Assembly: GCA_028023455.1 (NCBI GenBank)
Contig: JAQFVV010000012.1
Span: forward strand, 8,654,499 to 8,718,498
Origin: Epiperipatus broadwayi
Taxonomy: Eukaryota; Onychophora; Udeonychophora; Euonychophora; Peripatidae
Length of the DNA: 64,000 bases
Reading direction: 5' to 3'
Shown: piece by piece, positions 1 through 11,105 of the stretch
How the letters are laid out: every line of letters begins with the position of its first letter
Position numbering within the stretch: the stretch's first letter is position 1
Translations under genes and position numbers: made by a program
Notes under the pieces: model-generated
What the model saw: only the letters and a program-made list of their open reading frames with translations
What the model was told of the DNA's origin: nothing
The model's database searches: none

Positions 1-136
1 AAACTAGAAAGAGTTCAAAATGCTTTAGATTTTTAGAAACTATGCAATTCAAAACGTTTGTGCATACCAAGCTATTTTTCTTTTTTCTTTACATCGCGAT
101 TTACTATTTTATTGTTACTCAATAATTATTAAAAAA

Positions 137-478
137 CACCAAAATGTATGGGAGCTGAATTGAGTTCAGACCCATATGACTATATAAGCTACTGAGCTTA
201 GATTGAAGATATTAACAATGTTTTCAATTTCATTCTTATAGTTTTGTAGTAAAGTAGAGTTAAAAGGTGGCTGCTGGAGGGTTGCATTAGATCTTAAGAT
301 TTAGGTGCAGTGCTGTCATATCCAAGGCTCCTCACTGATGATGGCCACAAGCCAGAAACTAATCTGGGGATATTGGATGAGTAGGCACTAGATAGGGATT
401 TTATGCACAAGCCTTCTGGCATCCATTGATTACTCTGTTTGGCACAGGGTGGCACTACTGTATGGAGAGTTTTACCTT
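137..478 (+). mobile_element. H1 hammerhead-bearing repeat, single partial unit
   Basis: Copy of the H1 family, recognised because the same text recurs near 5.7-6.6, 8.6-9.2, 26.6 and 59.2-60.4 kb. In the ribozyme orientation it runs from a block beginning TTCAGACCCATATGAC, through GTAGAG-AAAAGGTGGCTGCTGGAGGG, into the hammerhead at 320-378, and ends with TCCATTGATTACTCTG and TATGGAGAGTTTTGCC-like text. It codes for nothing. The family assignment rests on visible sequence identity; calling it retrozyme-like is inference from the ribozyme and from tandem copies at other loci. Confidence 0.8.
320..378 (+). ncRNA. Hammerhead ribozyme motif, type I minimal (H1)
   Basis: The core CTGATGA and GAAA are intact. 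Stem II is TGGC/GCCA around CACAA. Helix III is minimal (ACTAAT, near-palindromic) and the candidate cleavage site is AUC followed by TGGGG. Helix I pairs ATCCAA with TTGGAT, and TCCTCA with TGGGGA (one G-U), across an internal loop. A hammerhead self-cleaves RNA to leave 2',3'-cyclic phosphate and 5'-hydroxyl ends. Core and pairing are seen; activity is not shown. Confidence 0.8.
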
Positions 479-499
479 TGTTTACTCAATAATTACAAA

Positions 500-1180
500 G
501 TAATTTTATAAAATATTCAATAATATGATCAAAATGCATAAACTAACATTTCATTTAATTTTTAGGCAGTTTATATATTTATTTCTCAATTTTGAAGACA
601 AGGTTTTTATTTTTTTTCATTAAGATTTGTAATATAACTAATTGGACCTGCTATTGGATTTGTTATAGTTACAAAATAAATTTTTTATTTTTTTTATTAA
701 GGAAAATACACATATAATTACAATATAAATCTTGTTGGTATACATTTGTTACACATATAACAATCATTAGTAAATAATTTTCCAAATTAAAAAATATACC
801 CGTTTGATGCATTGGTTATTATTATGACAAATTAATTTCATGATCAGAGCAAGAAGCTCATTGTTCAAACTTAAGTCTATAATTATTGTGTACTAGTTTT
901 ATATCAGAACAACTCGCTCTTCATTTAGTGACTTAGCCAGTGATCATTGTGCAATCCATATTTTGATTGGCAGTGATCCTTTGTCATTCTCCATCTAATT
1001 GGACCATTTTTTAATCTTGAATTAATTTTTAATTATCATGCCTGAGGATAGGCTCTTCATCCAGTGGTCTAAGTTGCCCCCAAGTGTCCCTGAAGAGCTT
1101 TCCCAGTGTTAATAAGCGATCCCTGAACATAGTCCTTCAAATAATTTTTTTACACACCTCTTATGGTTCTTTACTTCCTT
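500..1180. other. AT-rich spacer, no gene seen
   Basis: Low-complexity AT-rich DNA with short poly-T runs. I saw no reading frame, splice-like exon, transposon end or RNA gene that I can support. Confidence 0.6.
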
Positions 1181-1182
1181 GC

Positions 1183-1490
1183 TTAAAAACAAAATATTCT
1201 AATTGCAGCAAAGACACCACTCTTTATAGCATCCCTGATTCTTAGAATTTTCATGTTAGCTGGCAGTACTAATGATATTTTGTCTAGCAGACTCAAAAAT
1301 GGGCAAGCAAAAATATGTTCAATAGTTTTGTCTGCCACTTTACATAATCTACATAGTGGTTCTATTTTTGAGAAATTTCTATGATTTACCAAAAAATGAT
1401 TAATTGGCAAGGCTTTCAAATTAAACTTTATGATAAAGTCAATATGTTTGACTTCCAAGTAGCAAAATTTTAGTTTTCTGATATCTCAAC
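1183..1490 (-). pseudogene. LINE 3' fragment with zf-RVT zinc-binding domain
   Basis: The minus-strand frame (91 codons from an internal Met at 1458) carries a CRLC...EHIFACP arrangement. This Cys-x2-Cys...His-x4-Cys spacing is typical of the zinc-binding domain downstream of reverse transcriptase in non-LTR retrotransposons. Upstream residues such as FIIKFNLKALPINHFL also resemble the run-in to that domain in LINE proteins. No reverse transcriptase motifs remain nearby; frames upstream of 1458 hit stops. In the full element this domain is thought to help bind template RNA or target DNA. The copy is a short dead 3' fragment. The clade cannot be decided from this much. Confidence 0.65.
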
Positions 1491-1497
1491 CACACTC

Positions 1498-1573
1498 TCC
1501 CTTTAAATAAAGAATAGCCTGAATTTTTGCAACCCATGAGGAAATTCACGCTATTCTGTATTTAAAGAGGGAA
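1498..1573. repeat. Short imperfect inverted repeat
   Basis: TCCCTTTAAATAAAGAATAG near 1498 is mirrored by CTATTCTGTATTTAAAGAGG ending near 1573, with a short loop. It could be a foldback remnant or a transcribed hairpin. No promoter or partner gene is visible. Confidence 0.55.
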
Positions 1574-1574
1574 T

Positions 1575-2455
1575 GTGAATGAAACAATATAGCTATGGGG
1601 CATTTTTAATTAATGGACATTTTATTTGTATTGCGTATATATATATTGTAAGGATTGGGTGACTCTATTATCACAGTTGATTATGATATCTATAAAAAAA
1701 ACGATAAAAAAGCAGATTTTTTTTTTTGAAAATATTTGTAAGATTTCAAATTATTTACATCTTTTAATCAATTGAGTATATTATTCATTTATATAGTTAA
1801 ATATTTAATGTGTGTTGCAATATCTTTTAATATGTAGCAATAAAAAAATGTTTCAATTTTAAAATTTCAATCCTATTTTTATAATATTTGTTTATGGTTG
1901 TTAAGAGGATAATGATAATGAGTAAAAAGTAGATAAAAAAATTATATAAAAATTATATTAGGAGTATTTTAATAATACGAAAAGTTAAAAAAAAAATGTG
2001 TGAATTTATTTATTTATAAAAAAAAAGATTTGTGATTTATATATAAGTATTTTAAATTGTTTATATATATTAATTACCTGTATTTTTTTTTTTTATTAAT
2101 GTGAATAATACCATGTAAAGAAAAAGTTAAACTGATTATTATCAACACACATATGAATTTAATGATTAACAATGACAGTTGAACCGAATATTTCTTAAGA
2201 GGTTATAAATCCAAAATACTATGGAAATCAATACCATAATAAAAGGAAAAGGCATGCCAAGATCATATTTTACTATTATTACTTTTTTAGCATATGGAAA
2301 GCTAGCAACATTTTATTCTTACTAATTTTTCTTTATTCACCTAAAAACAAAATAATATTTACCTGAATTGAATATGGATAGAAAAATGGATAAGTAGATA
2401 AGCCAGCTATCTGAGGTCTTAATCCCATTAACAAGCATGCATCTGTAAAAAAAAT
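1575..2455. other. AT-rich spacer, no gene seen
   Basis: Very AT-rich, with many short poly-A and poly-T tracts. Nothing beyond low-complexity sequence is supportable. Confidence 0.6.
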
Positions 2456-3417
2456 GGTACTCATACTTATGACCATCCATCCTGCTTGATGGAGTCATTG
2501 CTAGTCAAAAGTAGTTGCTATCAGTAATTGAGTGTTATCAATTGAGTCTTTTGGCTAACGGCAGCCAGCAGCGTGTTTTGCGATCAATTGCTCTTGCAAT
2601 TCACACTTAGCAGTTAGTTCTGATATGTATCGTTTACCATCTATACGAATGCTGACACTTAACATATCGCTAAGTTATCATAATAGGGTGGTGAATAATT
2701 TAAATGACAGAAAGTGAAACAATATTCACTCAGAAGTTATTATTTTCAAACCTAAATGAATTACTATAAGGTCCTCCAAATTGTCACATTGTACACAATG
2801 TAAACCCCCCCCCTAACATGTTAAATAGGAAATGTGGCAATTCAGCATACCTGATTCAAAAGTCTTGTATGTTGCGAGAGCTTGCATTGGTGAAAAAATG
2901 GCTACTTATGAAAAAAATTCTTCATTCAAGCTGTCTCTATTGTGTAATATATTAAATTATGGTTATTTATTACCAAACAAAAATAAATTGGTTCTTGAGG
3001 TGTTATTTATCAACCAAAAATAAAACTATGTTTGAAGTAATCAAATCAATGTTAGTGAAAAAACACGGTATTAACAAATGAACATTTTGCAAATGTATTC
3101 AATTACTTTCCAAAAAAAAAAAAAAAAAACCTAACCTAAACGAACATTTCTTACAAAACAAAAAAATATTGGTTATTTAAAAAAAAAAAACTAAAATAAA
3201 GAAACATTTATTATATAAAAAAAATTGCTTATTAATTGAAAATCTATAACATTAGTTTAAAAAATAATAAAATAACATAATTTTAAAGAGTTGTCTGTGT
3301 ATTGTTTATTTGTTAAAATATTAAAGAAAATGTAATGGCCCAGCAATGTTATATCAATGTGTTTTGTTGGAGGAACAATGCCATCAAGTGGGATGGATTG
3401 TCATAAGTATGAGTACC
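2456..3417. mobile_element. Non-autonomous DNA transposon with 37 bp terminal inverted repeats
   Basis: GGTACTCATACTTATGACCA at 2456 is the reverse complement, with few mismatches, of the sequence ending GTCATAAGTATGAGTACC at 3417. The matched ends run about 37 bp (2456-2492 and 3381-3417). Flanking octamers AAAAAAAT and AAAATAAT match at 7 of 8 positions and may be an 8 bp target-site duplication, though A-rich DNA makes this weak. Inside is one 63-codon frame (2832-3023, plus) with no recognised domain, a C-tract near 2809 and A-tracts near 3110-3190. An 8 bp duplication with GG-starting ends would fit hAT, P or Merlin groups. The superfamily is undecided. Confidence 0.75.
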
Positions 3418-4795
3418 AAAATAATTGTGTAAAGCAACTAGCTAAACATGACCAGAGAAAGAAAACAACTCTAGGATGGGAAAAGCATTTTAATAATGCT
3501 GATTAATCTTATTAGTCCATCTCAGCATTAGTTTTAGAATTAATATTCCAAATTCAATTCAAACCTTTTAACAATTCAGCATTCATCAATAGAGGACTTC
3601 ATCAGTCATTTTAATAGAGTTGAGCCAAATTCAAAGCAGAGATTCTGCAAATAACTGTTTATCTTATTAATATATCTTATTAATAAAATAATAAAATTAT
3701 AATCAAAGTTTGATCAAATATAATTAATATTTAAAACTGACATGTATATACATCATTTTTTGTTATATATTTTTTATTCATTAATAATTCATGAAAAGAT
3801 TGAAGCTCATTAAGAGGTATTATTATTATTATTATTATTTTATAACGTATACACATATTCTTAACATATAGCATATATATATAATATAGTACAAATGTGT
3901 TAGGTGACCATTTTTATCAGCATTTGTGTTAACATGAAGACTACTTTATATGTTAAAATTTCCTAGAGACCTGTATAGTGCTTATAAGTGCTTATTAGTA
4001 AATATCAGAGCCAATTATAAGGTTATGATAAAATCCCACTAGACTTTATAAAGTCAAATGTGATATTGATAAATGTAATATTGTTTTTACCAAATTTAAA
4101 AGTCATTAAATAAAAGAAATTATTTTAAGAGATTATTTGCATTGGAGTATCTCAGAAAAGGGAAATGTAGTTTGAAGGAACACAGATCTATATCTAGTAT
4201 AGTTTGAAGAAAATTTTGTTTTTTTTTTGACTTGAATTGTTAGTATAATTCTACTTAAAGTACAAATTTCTGATCTCTAACTATTTAATTATTAGCAAGT
4301 ATTATTATTATTATACCTTATTTAGTTATAAGACATAAATGGTCCTTATTTGAACATAAATGCAATTTAAACAAATATATCAGTATCAAGTGTGAATCAG
4401 GTGAAAAAAACATGAAATGAAATATTCTTGCTTTGTTAAGAGAAAAATACTATAAATAAAAGATGAAACAATTGTTTTAATTAAATTGACTTTATGTAAT
4501 TTTTTATTTTATTTGGAATCAAATCATTTATCTGTATGTGTGGGTTATAGTGCAATACTAGATTTTGATATTACCCTGAGAATATTGACATTCTACTGAT
4601 TACAATAAACATCTATATTATTTAACATTAATGAATTAAAATACTCAATAAATTCCTTATATTTAATTGGTTTATAAATATAGTTTAGAAGCAATAAAAT
4701 ATTCCCTTTGTTTCTATTTTATATTTAACAAGTGATGAAGTCTCATTAATTAATTTTAATGTGAAACTCCGAAAGTAAATAATTAGCTAATTAGT
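3418..4795. other. AT-rich spacer with a (TAT)n tract
   Basis: A short TAT/ATT trinucleotide tract sits at about 3818-3841 and another at about 4301-4315. No gene, transposon end or structured RNA was seen in the rest. Confidence 0.6.
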
Positions 4796-4899
4796 GTATT
4801 ATATAGGGTATATGAGCACAGACTTTCACACGACCCACCACTCTCCACACTATCTCATAACACTGATACACTTGAACACACATATGTTGAAAAAATAAA

Positions 4900-4957
4900 T
4901 AATCACCAATATACGTATTTCATGCTAAACCAGTAATCATCAGTTGGTCCAGATTAC
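4900..4957 (-). ncRNA. Hammerhead ribozyme motif (H2, unit 1)
   Basis: On the minus strand: helix I strand ACCAA, core CTGATGA, stem II loop GGTTT closed by part of TTACT/AGCAT (one A-C mismatch), GAAA, helix III ATACGTAT (self-complementary), then A17 and TTGGT pairing back to ACCAA. GATTA continues helix I with TAATC. Core intact; stem II is weaker than in unit 2. Confidence 0.7.
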
Positions 4958-5375
4958 CAACTCTACACATACATGCCATAAGTACTCAGATATATATTAA
5001 GATAGCCAATTCTCATACTTTAATGGACAGACTTCAATCTATTCCACACTCCAACTCTTCAACTGACCATCCAATTGAAAATCTGATGATGGAATGCTCA
5101 AAGGCCACCCTGGGGCCAAGATTCTTGTCACACCCATGTTGATTTAAGGTCAATCTGACCCCTCATGTACAAGACATAATCCATTTAATACATATACAAG
5201 GGATGGGCAGACATCTCTACTATGTAATAACTGAAACACACAGGCTTATTATATACCTGTGTCCATATATGTAATATATAGGGTATATGAGCACAGACTT
5301 TCACATGACCCACCACTCTCCACACTATCTCATAACATTGATACACTTGAACACATATATGTTGAAAAGATAAAT

Positions 5376-5433
5376 AATCACCAATATATGTATTTCATGC
5401 TAAACCAGCAATCATCAGTTGGTCCAGATTATC
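5376..5433 (-). ncRNA. Hammerhead ribozyme motif (H2, unit 2)
   Basis: Minus strand: GATAATC...ACCAA pairs with TTGGT-GATTAT as helix I. The core CTGATGA is intact. Stem II TGCT/AGCA surrounds loop GGTTT. GAAA is followed by ATA-CA-TAT (helix III of three A-U pairs) and a UA cleavage step before TTGGT. This is the best-formed H2 copy in the window. Confidence 0.8.
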
Positions 5434-5820
5434 ATCTCTACACATACATGCCATAAGTGCTCAGATATATATTAAGATATCCAATCCTCATACTTTAATG
5501 GACAGGCTTCAATAATGGAATACTCAAAGGCCACATTTTTTGCTTCTCTTTCCATTTTTTTTATTTTTTCCCAGTAAAACATAAGTTCATTGGTAAACAT
5601 AGATTAAAACTATCAAATATTACAAAATCAAAGGACATAATAAAGATATTCATATTTCTATCTTCTGATTCGATTCACATGATCACTATCTCTTATACTA
5701 GCACATATTTGTTTATAAACAAAGCAAAACTCTCCATACAGTATTGCCACCCTGTGCCAACCAGAATAATCAATGAATGCCAGAAGGCTTGTGCATAAAA
5801 TCCCTATCTAATGCCTACTC

Positions 5821-5880
5821 ATCCAATTTCCCCAGACTAGTTTCTGGAATGTGGCCATTGTCAGTGAAGAGCTTGGCTCT
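5821..5880 (-). ncRNA. Degenerate hammerhead motif (H1)
   Basis: The minus strand has CTGACAA in place of CTGANGA, changing the conserved G8. Stem II GGCCACATTCC is also damaged. GAAAC, the palindromic ACTAGT helix III and the GTC-TGGGG segment remain. Probably inactive. Confidence 0.65.
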
Positions 5881-6269
5881 GAGAGCACTGCACCTAGATC
5901 TTAGGATCTAATGCAACCTACCAGCACCAACTTTTTATCTCTACTTATCTACAAAACTATGAGAATGAAACACAAAAATATTTTCAATCTAAGCTCAATA
6001 GCTTATACAGTCATATGGGTCTGAACTCAGTTCAGCACTCATACATTTTGGTATCTTTGGCTCTTTAACTACCATAGCCACCACTATCCTATTAGGCAGG
6101 ATTGGTGTTAAACCATTAAGCATCACATGATCACTATCTCTTATACTAGCACATAATTGTTTATAAATAAAGCAAAACTCTCCATGCAGTATTGCCACCC
6201 TGTGCCAACCAGAGTAATCAATGAAATGCCAGAAGGCTTGTGCATAAAATCCCTATCTAATGCCTACTC

Positions 6270-6328
6270 ATCCAATATTCCCAGACTAGTTTCTGGCTTG
6301 TGGCCATCGTCAGTGAGAAGCTTTGGAT
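6270..6328 (-). ncRNA. Hammerhead ribozyme motif (H1)
   Basis: Minus strand: ATCCAA...CTCA, core CTGACGA (position 7 is free to vary), stem II TGGC/GCCA with loop CACAA, GAAA, helix III ACTAGT, cleavage triplet GTC, then TGGGAATATTGGAT closing helix I. All conserved core positions are present. Confidence 0.8.
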
Positions 6329-6454
6329 CTGAGAGCACTGCACCTAGATCTTAGGATCTAATGCAACCCTCCAGCACCCACCTTTTATCTCTACTTAAAG
6401 TTTTGTAGTTAAGTAGAGATAAAAGGTGGATGCTGGAGGGTTGAGTGCTCTCAG

Positions 6455-6513
6455 ATCCAAAGCTCCTCACTGACGATGGCCACAAGCCAGAAACTAGTCT
6501 GGGGATATTTGAT
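6455..6513 (+). ncRNA. Hammerhead ribozyme motif (H1), inverted partner
   Basis: Plus strand: ATCCAA...CCTCA, CTGACGA, stem II TGGC/GCCA, GAAA, ACTAGT, GTC, TGGGGATATTTGAT. The core is intact. It is the mirror of the motif at 6270-6328 across the foldback centre near 6405, so a transcript through both would fold arm on arm instead of forming two separate ribozymes. Confidence 0.8.
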
Positions 6514-6616
6514 GAGTAGGCATTAGATATGGATTTTATGCACACACCTTCTGGCATTTATTGATTACTCTGGTTGGCACAGGGTGGCAATACTGTATGG
6601 AGAGTTTTGCTTCTGA

Positions 6617-7650
6617 TTAGATTCTTTAAGGTTTTTTATATTTTGTTAAGTTGTCTTAAAACACATTTATGCACATAATAAACAATTTAAAAGGTAAACC
6701 AATGGTATAAACCTATCTTTTCTAAATAGTCATTTCATGGAATCTTTTCACAATTACAAGGGTTAAATTGACAATTGAATGCTAAGATTTTTAGCAAGTA
6801 TTCTGTCTTTATTTTTAGAACTCTATCTAAAAATAGTTCTATTGTTTTTTTGATAATAAATAATTAGATGTATAAGTTTTTATTAAAAAAATCTAATGTG
6901 TTATTATTTTTAGAAATCTGCCAGTGTTAACAAATTATCAATTAAGAGTTTTAAAAAATTTGTAAGTTGAATTATTACTGATGTTAGATGTTTAGTCACT
7001 TCCTAGGCAAATATAACGCAATAATTTTCTTCACTGCTGTCTGCATTCAGAAGAACATGAACTTTGTTTCTGTTCATTATTGCTTTGTCAGTTCTATTTT
7101 ATTTCTACATCTCAATATTCTAAGTTTGTGGCATAACTTTAAAATAAAAATACTAGAGTAATTTGTAATAAAATAATAGTAAACTAGCATCAGTGATAAT
7201 CAAATAGTTTCTCTTGGTCATAATATTGTATTGCCCAATTATTCTACCTGCCATTAGGTAGAAAATTTAACAAGCATTTTTTTTTTTTAAAGAAATTGTA
7301 TTATTTATCTATTCAGCTGGAAAGATCTTATAAATACCTGGCATATTATTACATGTCTTATAATTTTTGTAGCATAGATAACGACTCTCAAATTCATATT
7401 ATTATTTTTAAAGGAAATGTGAAAGACTTAAGATTGTTTCACAATGTTATTTGAAGGTAGAAAATCTAGACTTTATACAATCTTTTATTTTTATAAAATA
7501 CAAAAAAAAAAAAAATTATATTACAAGCAGCAATACTCTAAAATAAGTTGTTAAATATATATGACCTCCGGACGCTTTTTTAAAATATATATATATTTAT
7601 CACACTAATATTTAAAATACAGCCATTCTTTATATACCTGGAGCTTTATT
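6617..7650. other. AT-rich spacer, no gene seen
   Basis: Poly-T and poly-A tracts and otherwise unstructured AT-rich DNA. Nothing was recognised. Confidence 0.6.
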
Positions 7651-7654
7651 GTAA

Positions 7655-7865
7655 ATATAGGGGATTTGAACTCAGACTTTCAAGCACTCTTCAACTATTC
7701 ACACTATCTCATATAACTGATCACATGACCACATACATGTAGAAAAAATAAATTATTTAAAAAGATTGATTATTTATCTTTTTTACATGTGTGTGATCAT
7801 GTATATCATTTGTGTGAGATAGTGTGGATAGTTGAATGTGCTTGAAAGGTTGAGTTAAAATCCTT
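7655..7865. mobile_element. H2-related foldback without ribozyme
   Basis: The left arm, from about 7661 (GGATTTGAACTCAGACTTTC), and the right arm, ending at about 7861 (ending TTGAGTTAAAATCC), are reverse complements over roughly 90 bp, with a loop near 7753-7765. The arm text (ACTTTCAAGCACTC..., CACACTATCTCATA) matches the start of H2 units, but the hammerhead section is absent. It looks like a foldback formed from a truncated H2 unit. Confidence 0.7.
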
Positions 7866-7869
7866 TATA

Positions 7870-8615
7870 TTTATCACACTAATTTAAAAAAAATGGTTTG
7901 AATTAATAATTTTAAATGATAACTTTTTTTTAAAGTTTTGATTAAAATTATAAAAGCATTATATAACTCAAAAAGCTCATAAATCTACATTGATTTGAAG
8001 ATTTTTGGTTTCAAAATAATTTATGTAATGGTTTCTTTCAAGTTTTAATATTAATTAGGACCTAATTCATAGGTAAAATCTTATTAGTTTAAGGTAAAAA
8101 ATTACATATTAATTAATTTTGGCATATAACTACTCTAAGAAGTTTCCCATGGTGAGATTTTCAACATTCTGACTAACTCTCAAACAATATATAAAAGGAA
8201 TAGATTAAAGAATCTCCTCTTGGTTATTAAAAAGAAATTGTTGTGATCAGCCTGACATTTTGACACTCAAACATCACTTTCCAAGAAAGTTAACATAAAA
8301 AAAATAAGGAAAGGAGGATTATAATTAACAAGTTTAAAAAATCTCCAGATGTTGCAATCTTAACAAAGCATTATTGATATTGTTGCAAAATTTGTCTGAA
8401 TCAAAACAAAAATAAGAGCTAAAATAGTAGTGTAGAAAGATTTTAGGCTAAACAGGCATAAGAAATATAGCAGGCAAAGTTTTTCACAATAACTCGTGAA
8501 TAAAATCCCACCTAAAGTGAGTTATTTGTTTTATAAAACTTAATGAAAAGATAAGATTGATGACTACATATGAAGAAAAAGGACAATTATAAATATTTTC
8601 CAAGAAAAAATATAT
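7870..8615. other. AT-rich spacer, no gene seen
   Basis: No reading frame, RNA structure or transposon end could be supported here. Confidence 0.6.
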
Positions 8616-8719
8616 TAAAACAGGCAAAACTCTCCATACAGTAGTGCCACTCAGCGCAAGCCAGAGTAATCAATGGATGCCAGAAGGCTATGCATAAAAT
8701 CCTTATATAGTGCCTACTC

Positions 8720-8780
8720 ATCCACCAATACCCCAGACTAGTTTCTAGCTTATGGCTTTCATCAGAGAGGAGCCTTGGAT
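8720..8780 (-). ncRNA. Hammerhead ribozyme motif (H1)
   Basis: Minus strand: CTGATGA, stem II with AGC/GCT around a short loop, GAAA, ACTAGT, GTC, TGGGGTATTGGTGGAT. The first helix I position is U-U, not A-U, so helix I is slightly weaker. Core intact. Confidence 0.7.
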
Positions 8781-8983
8781 CTGAGGTTATTAAAGAACCA
8801 AAGACACCAAAATGTATGGGTAGCAAACTGAGTTCAGACCTATATGACTATATAAGCTAATGAGCTTGGATTGAAAATATTATTGTGCTTTCAATTTTAT
8901 TCTCATAGTTTTGTAGTTAAGTAGAGAAAAAAGGTGGCTGCTAGAAGGTTGCATTAGATCCTAAAATCTACGTGCAGTGCTCT

Positions 8984-9044
8984 CAGATCCAGGGCTCCTC
9001 ACTGACAAATGCCACAAGCCAGAAACTAGTCTGGGGATATTGGA
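8984..9044 (+). ncRNA. Degenerate hammerhead motif (H1)
   Basis: The core reads CTGACAA, losing G8. GAAAC, ACTAGTC and the TGGGGATATTGGAT helix I strand are preserved. Probably inactive. Confidence 0.65.
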
Positions 9045-9165
9045 TGAGTAGACAGTAAATAAAGATTTTATGCACTAGATAGGGATTTTAAGCACAATCC
9101 TTCTGGCATCCATTGATTACTCTGGCTTGCATGGAGTGGCACTACTGTATGGAAAGTTTTGCCTG

Positions 9166-10565
9166 TTTAAATATTTGGAATTCATTCACTAACATTGCTC
9201 TTAAGAAAAAGTGAAGAAATCAAAAAGATCCTTATAGATGAGCATATGAAATTTCTACTGATTGTTATCTTTAATAGCATAGTCTTGTTTGTTTACGAAT
9301 CTAAAAGTCCAGATTTGATCCCCATAATAATATTGTCAATTGTCAGGCCAGCAACACCTGAGAAATAAAGAATAATAAGACCATAATTATATTCTAATTT
9401 GCATGTTAATACTAACAAGTGAAGATATTTGAAAGGTTTAAATAAAGTTTGAATTTTTCTAGAGACATTTAACAATTAATATTAGATGCAGGGAATAATT
9501 CAACATATAATTATTATTAACTATGTGTTTCAGAGGACAATGGCTGTTACATTCATGAGCATAATGAACATGATTTAGTTGTTCCAAAATTTTTTGATGA
9601 GACTAAATTAATTAAAAATTTAAAACTTGTGACATAAGCTAAATATTTATATTGAAGTTATTTTCAATTTAATAATATAAAATACTATATTATCAACTTA
9701 TGATTTGTTGCTGTGTAATTTGTTTCAGTAAAAATCTGTTTTAAATTCACATTCCCCATAAAATAGTAACAGTAATAATTAATCTTACAAATAACTATTT
9801 TAAATCACAGAAGTATTTTCAAAAGTTAGATGTAAGATTTATTATCAATATTAATACCTTATTTATAATAGATATTTTATTTGATATAAATATTGGTGTA
9901 AGGGTCTTATGGCAAGTATTATCTCATTTTCATCTGGATTTGAAAAATGGATTATAATCCTGGTATTTTCTAAAGTGGCTGATGAATTTCTAAGAAAGCT
10001 CAAATTACTAGTTTGTAAATGGATATCTATATATTTTAAGTATATAAAAAAGTTATCATTTGTTCTGAATCAATTAGATGATTGCTTATTTACTGAGAAG
10101 TAAATGAAATGCAATGCAATATGATGTAGTCTTTACTAATAATGAGAGGGTGAGTGTACTTACTGATGTTATTGACTATTTATATGCATTGTTAACTAGG
10201 ATCAAAAAATTTAAAAAATTAAGTTCAAGCTTACAATATTGATTAATAAACAGATATCTATCTAATGATAGTTAAATCATAGGAATTATCAGTAATTGTT
10301 ATGTGATTAATGTACAAGTATTTAGTAATCTTCAACTCTTGTAGTGAAGTGATGAATTGGCATTTGCCTAGCACTAGCTTATTCATAACTATTCAGATTA
10401 TATATTTTATTTGAATGCTTAGAATGTTGTTTTTTTTTTAGTAAATGAATTTTATTTTACCTTAGTTAGTAAAATGTATAGTTACTTTTTATTTTTACTA
10501 TACAGAAAAAGAATCAGAATTAAAACCAATTCTTTTTTTATTTTTATGTTGCACTTCAAGTATAC
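9166..10565. other. AT-rich spacer with one short repeat fragment
   Basis: About 9408-9470 (TACTAACAAGTGAAGATATT and onward) resembles the loop of the small MITE at 24088-24288, so it is probably a diverged relative. A 64-codon plus frame at 9909-10103 has no recognised domain, homopolymer-rich codons and no splice context; I do not call it a gene. Confidence 0.5.
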
Positions 10566-10849
10566 AATATTCAAATATGTTTAAAAATACATATATACAA
10601 GCAACAAAGATTACAAATTATAAAATTATTATATAAAAGCCTTTTTCGACAAATTATGTTTTTTTGCCCTTTTCAATATGTCTCCACGATTTAAAGCACA
10701 TACAGTGACATCTATATCAATACATGAGAGAAGATAGATAAACAAATGGATATCTGACATGATCTATTATGTGTTTTTTTTCCCCCTCAATTCTACTACA
10801 AAATTACTCTGTTATATCTATTGAATGGATATATATCCACATATATTAA

Positions 10850-11105
10850 TTAATTAACTATCCATTCTTTATCCATTAACCACTTATTATTTAACTTAAT
10901 GGATGTTTTGTATATATTCATACAGTTGTTTTTATTATACATGATGTAGTTTGTTTCATATATTTTACGTCTATTAACATTTTTAATATAATCAAGAACA
11001 CTTATATTATCAATACAATTTATTTTATGTCCATACTGCAAATAATGAACATATAACGCAGATCTATGATCTTTCCTAGCAATAGCATCATTGTGTTCTT
11101 TAGCT
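10850..11105 (-). pseudogene. Truncated GIY-YIG endonuclease tail (minus copy)
   Basis: Encodes the same C-terminal residues as the plus copy, including RSALYVHYLQYGHKINCIDN and NRRKIYETNYI, read away from the palindrome centre to the stop at 10850. It lacks the 31 bp that give the plus copy its GQT motif. The glutamate in YETNYI sits where GIY-YIG nucleases of Penelope-like elements keep their metal-binding Glu. No reverse transcriptase is present, so the copy is dead. Confidence 0.75.

Larger units (their letters stand above)
4803..5545 (-). mobile_element. H2 hammerhead-bearing repeat, tandem dimer (second unit partial)
   Basis: The text beginning ATATAGGGTATATGAGCACA occurs at about 4801 and again at about 5276, a period of about 475 bp. 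Unit 1 is complete: hammerhead, then TTTAATGGACAGACTTCAAT, then a section ending at a CAGGCTTATTATATACCTG-like junction before unit 2. Unit 2 repeats the ribozyme half and stops near 5545. Both ribozymes lie on the minus strand, 476 bp apart. A non-coding direct dimer with one hammerhead per unit is the published layout of retrozymes (seen here); that it moves by a circular RNA is inference. Confidence 0.8.
5678..6616 (-). mobile_element. H1 repeat: direct dimer joined to an inverted third copy
   Basis: GATCACTATCTCTTATACTA occurs at about 5681 and 6128, giving a direct period of about 446 bp. The two minus-strand ribozymes are 449 bp apart. At about 6399-6411 the orientation flips: CTCCAGCACCCACCTTTTAT before the centre is answered by ATAAAAGGTGGATGCTGGAG after it, and the plus copy runs to about 6616. 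The plus arm lacks a segment around CATTAGATCCTAAGATCTAG. So one locus holds both a tandem dimer and a foldback. Short frames inside (for example 5995-6198 and 6351-6557) are shadows of the repeat, not genes. Confidence 0.8.
8620..9165. mobile_element. H1 repeat, inverted pair
   Basis: It starts with GGCAAAACTCTCCATACAGT on the minus-reading side and ends with TATGGAAAGTTTTGCCTG on the plus-reading side, so two H1 copies face each other. The first is a minus copy of about 160 bp truncated near 8785. The second is a near full plus copy (TTCAGACCTATATGACTATA near 8834 onward). A local duplication of the CACTAGATAGGGATTTTA segment (about 9056-9091) is inserted in the plus copy. Confidence 0.8.

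Noticed and set aside
5259-5456. 65-codon plus frame
   Set aside because: It lies in H2 unit 2 on the strand opposite to the ribozyme and has no domain.
5995-6557. Short frames with PSLVSGLWPSSVRSFGSEST-like residues, also at 8587, 59234 and 59797
   Set aside because: They are translations of the H1 repeat, in both orientations, and carry over the ribozyme sequence. Their recurrence reflects repeat copy number, not a protein family.
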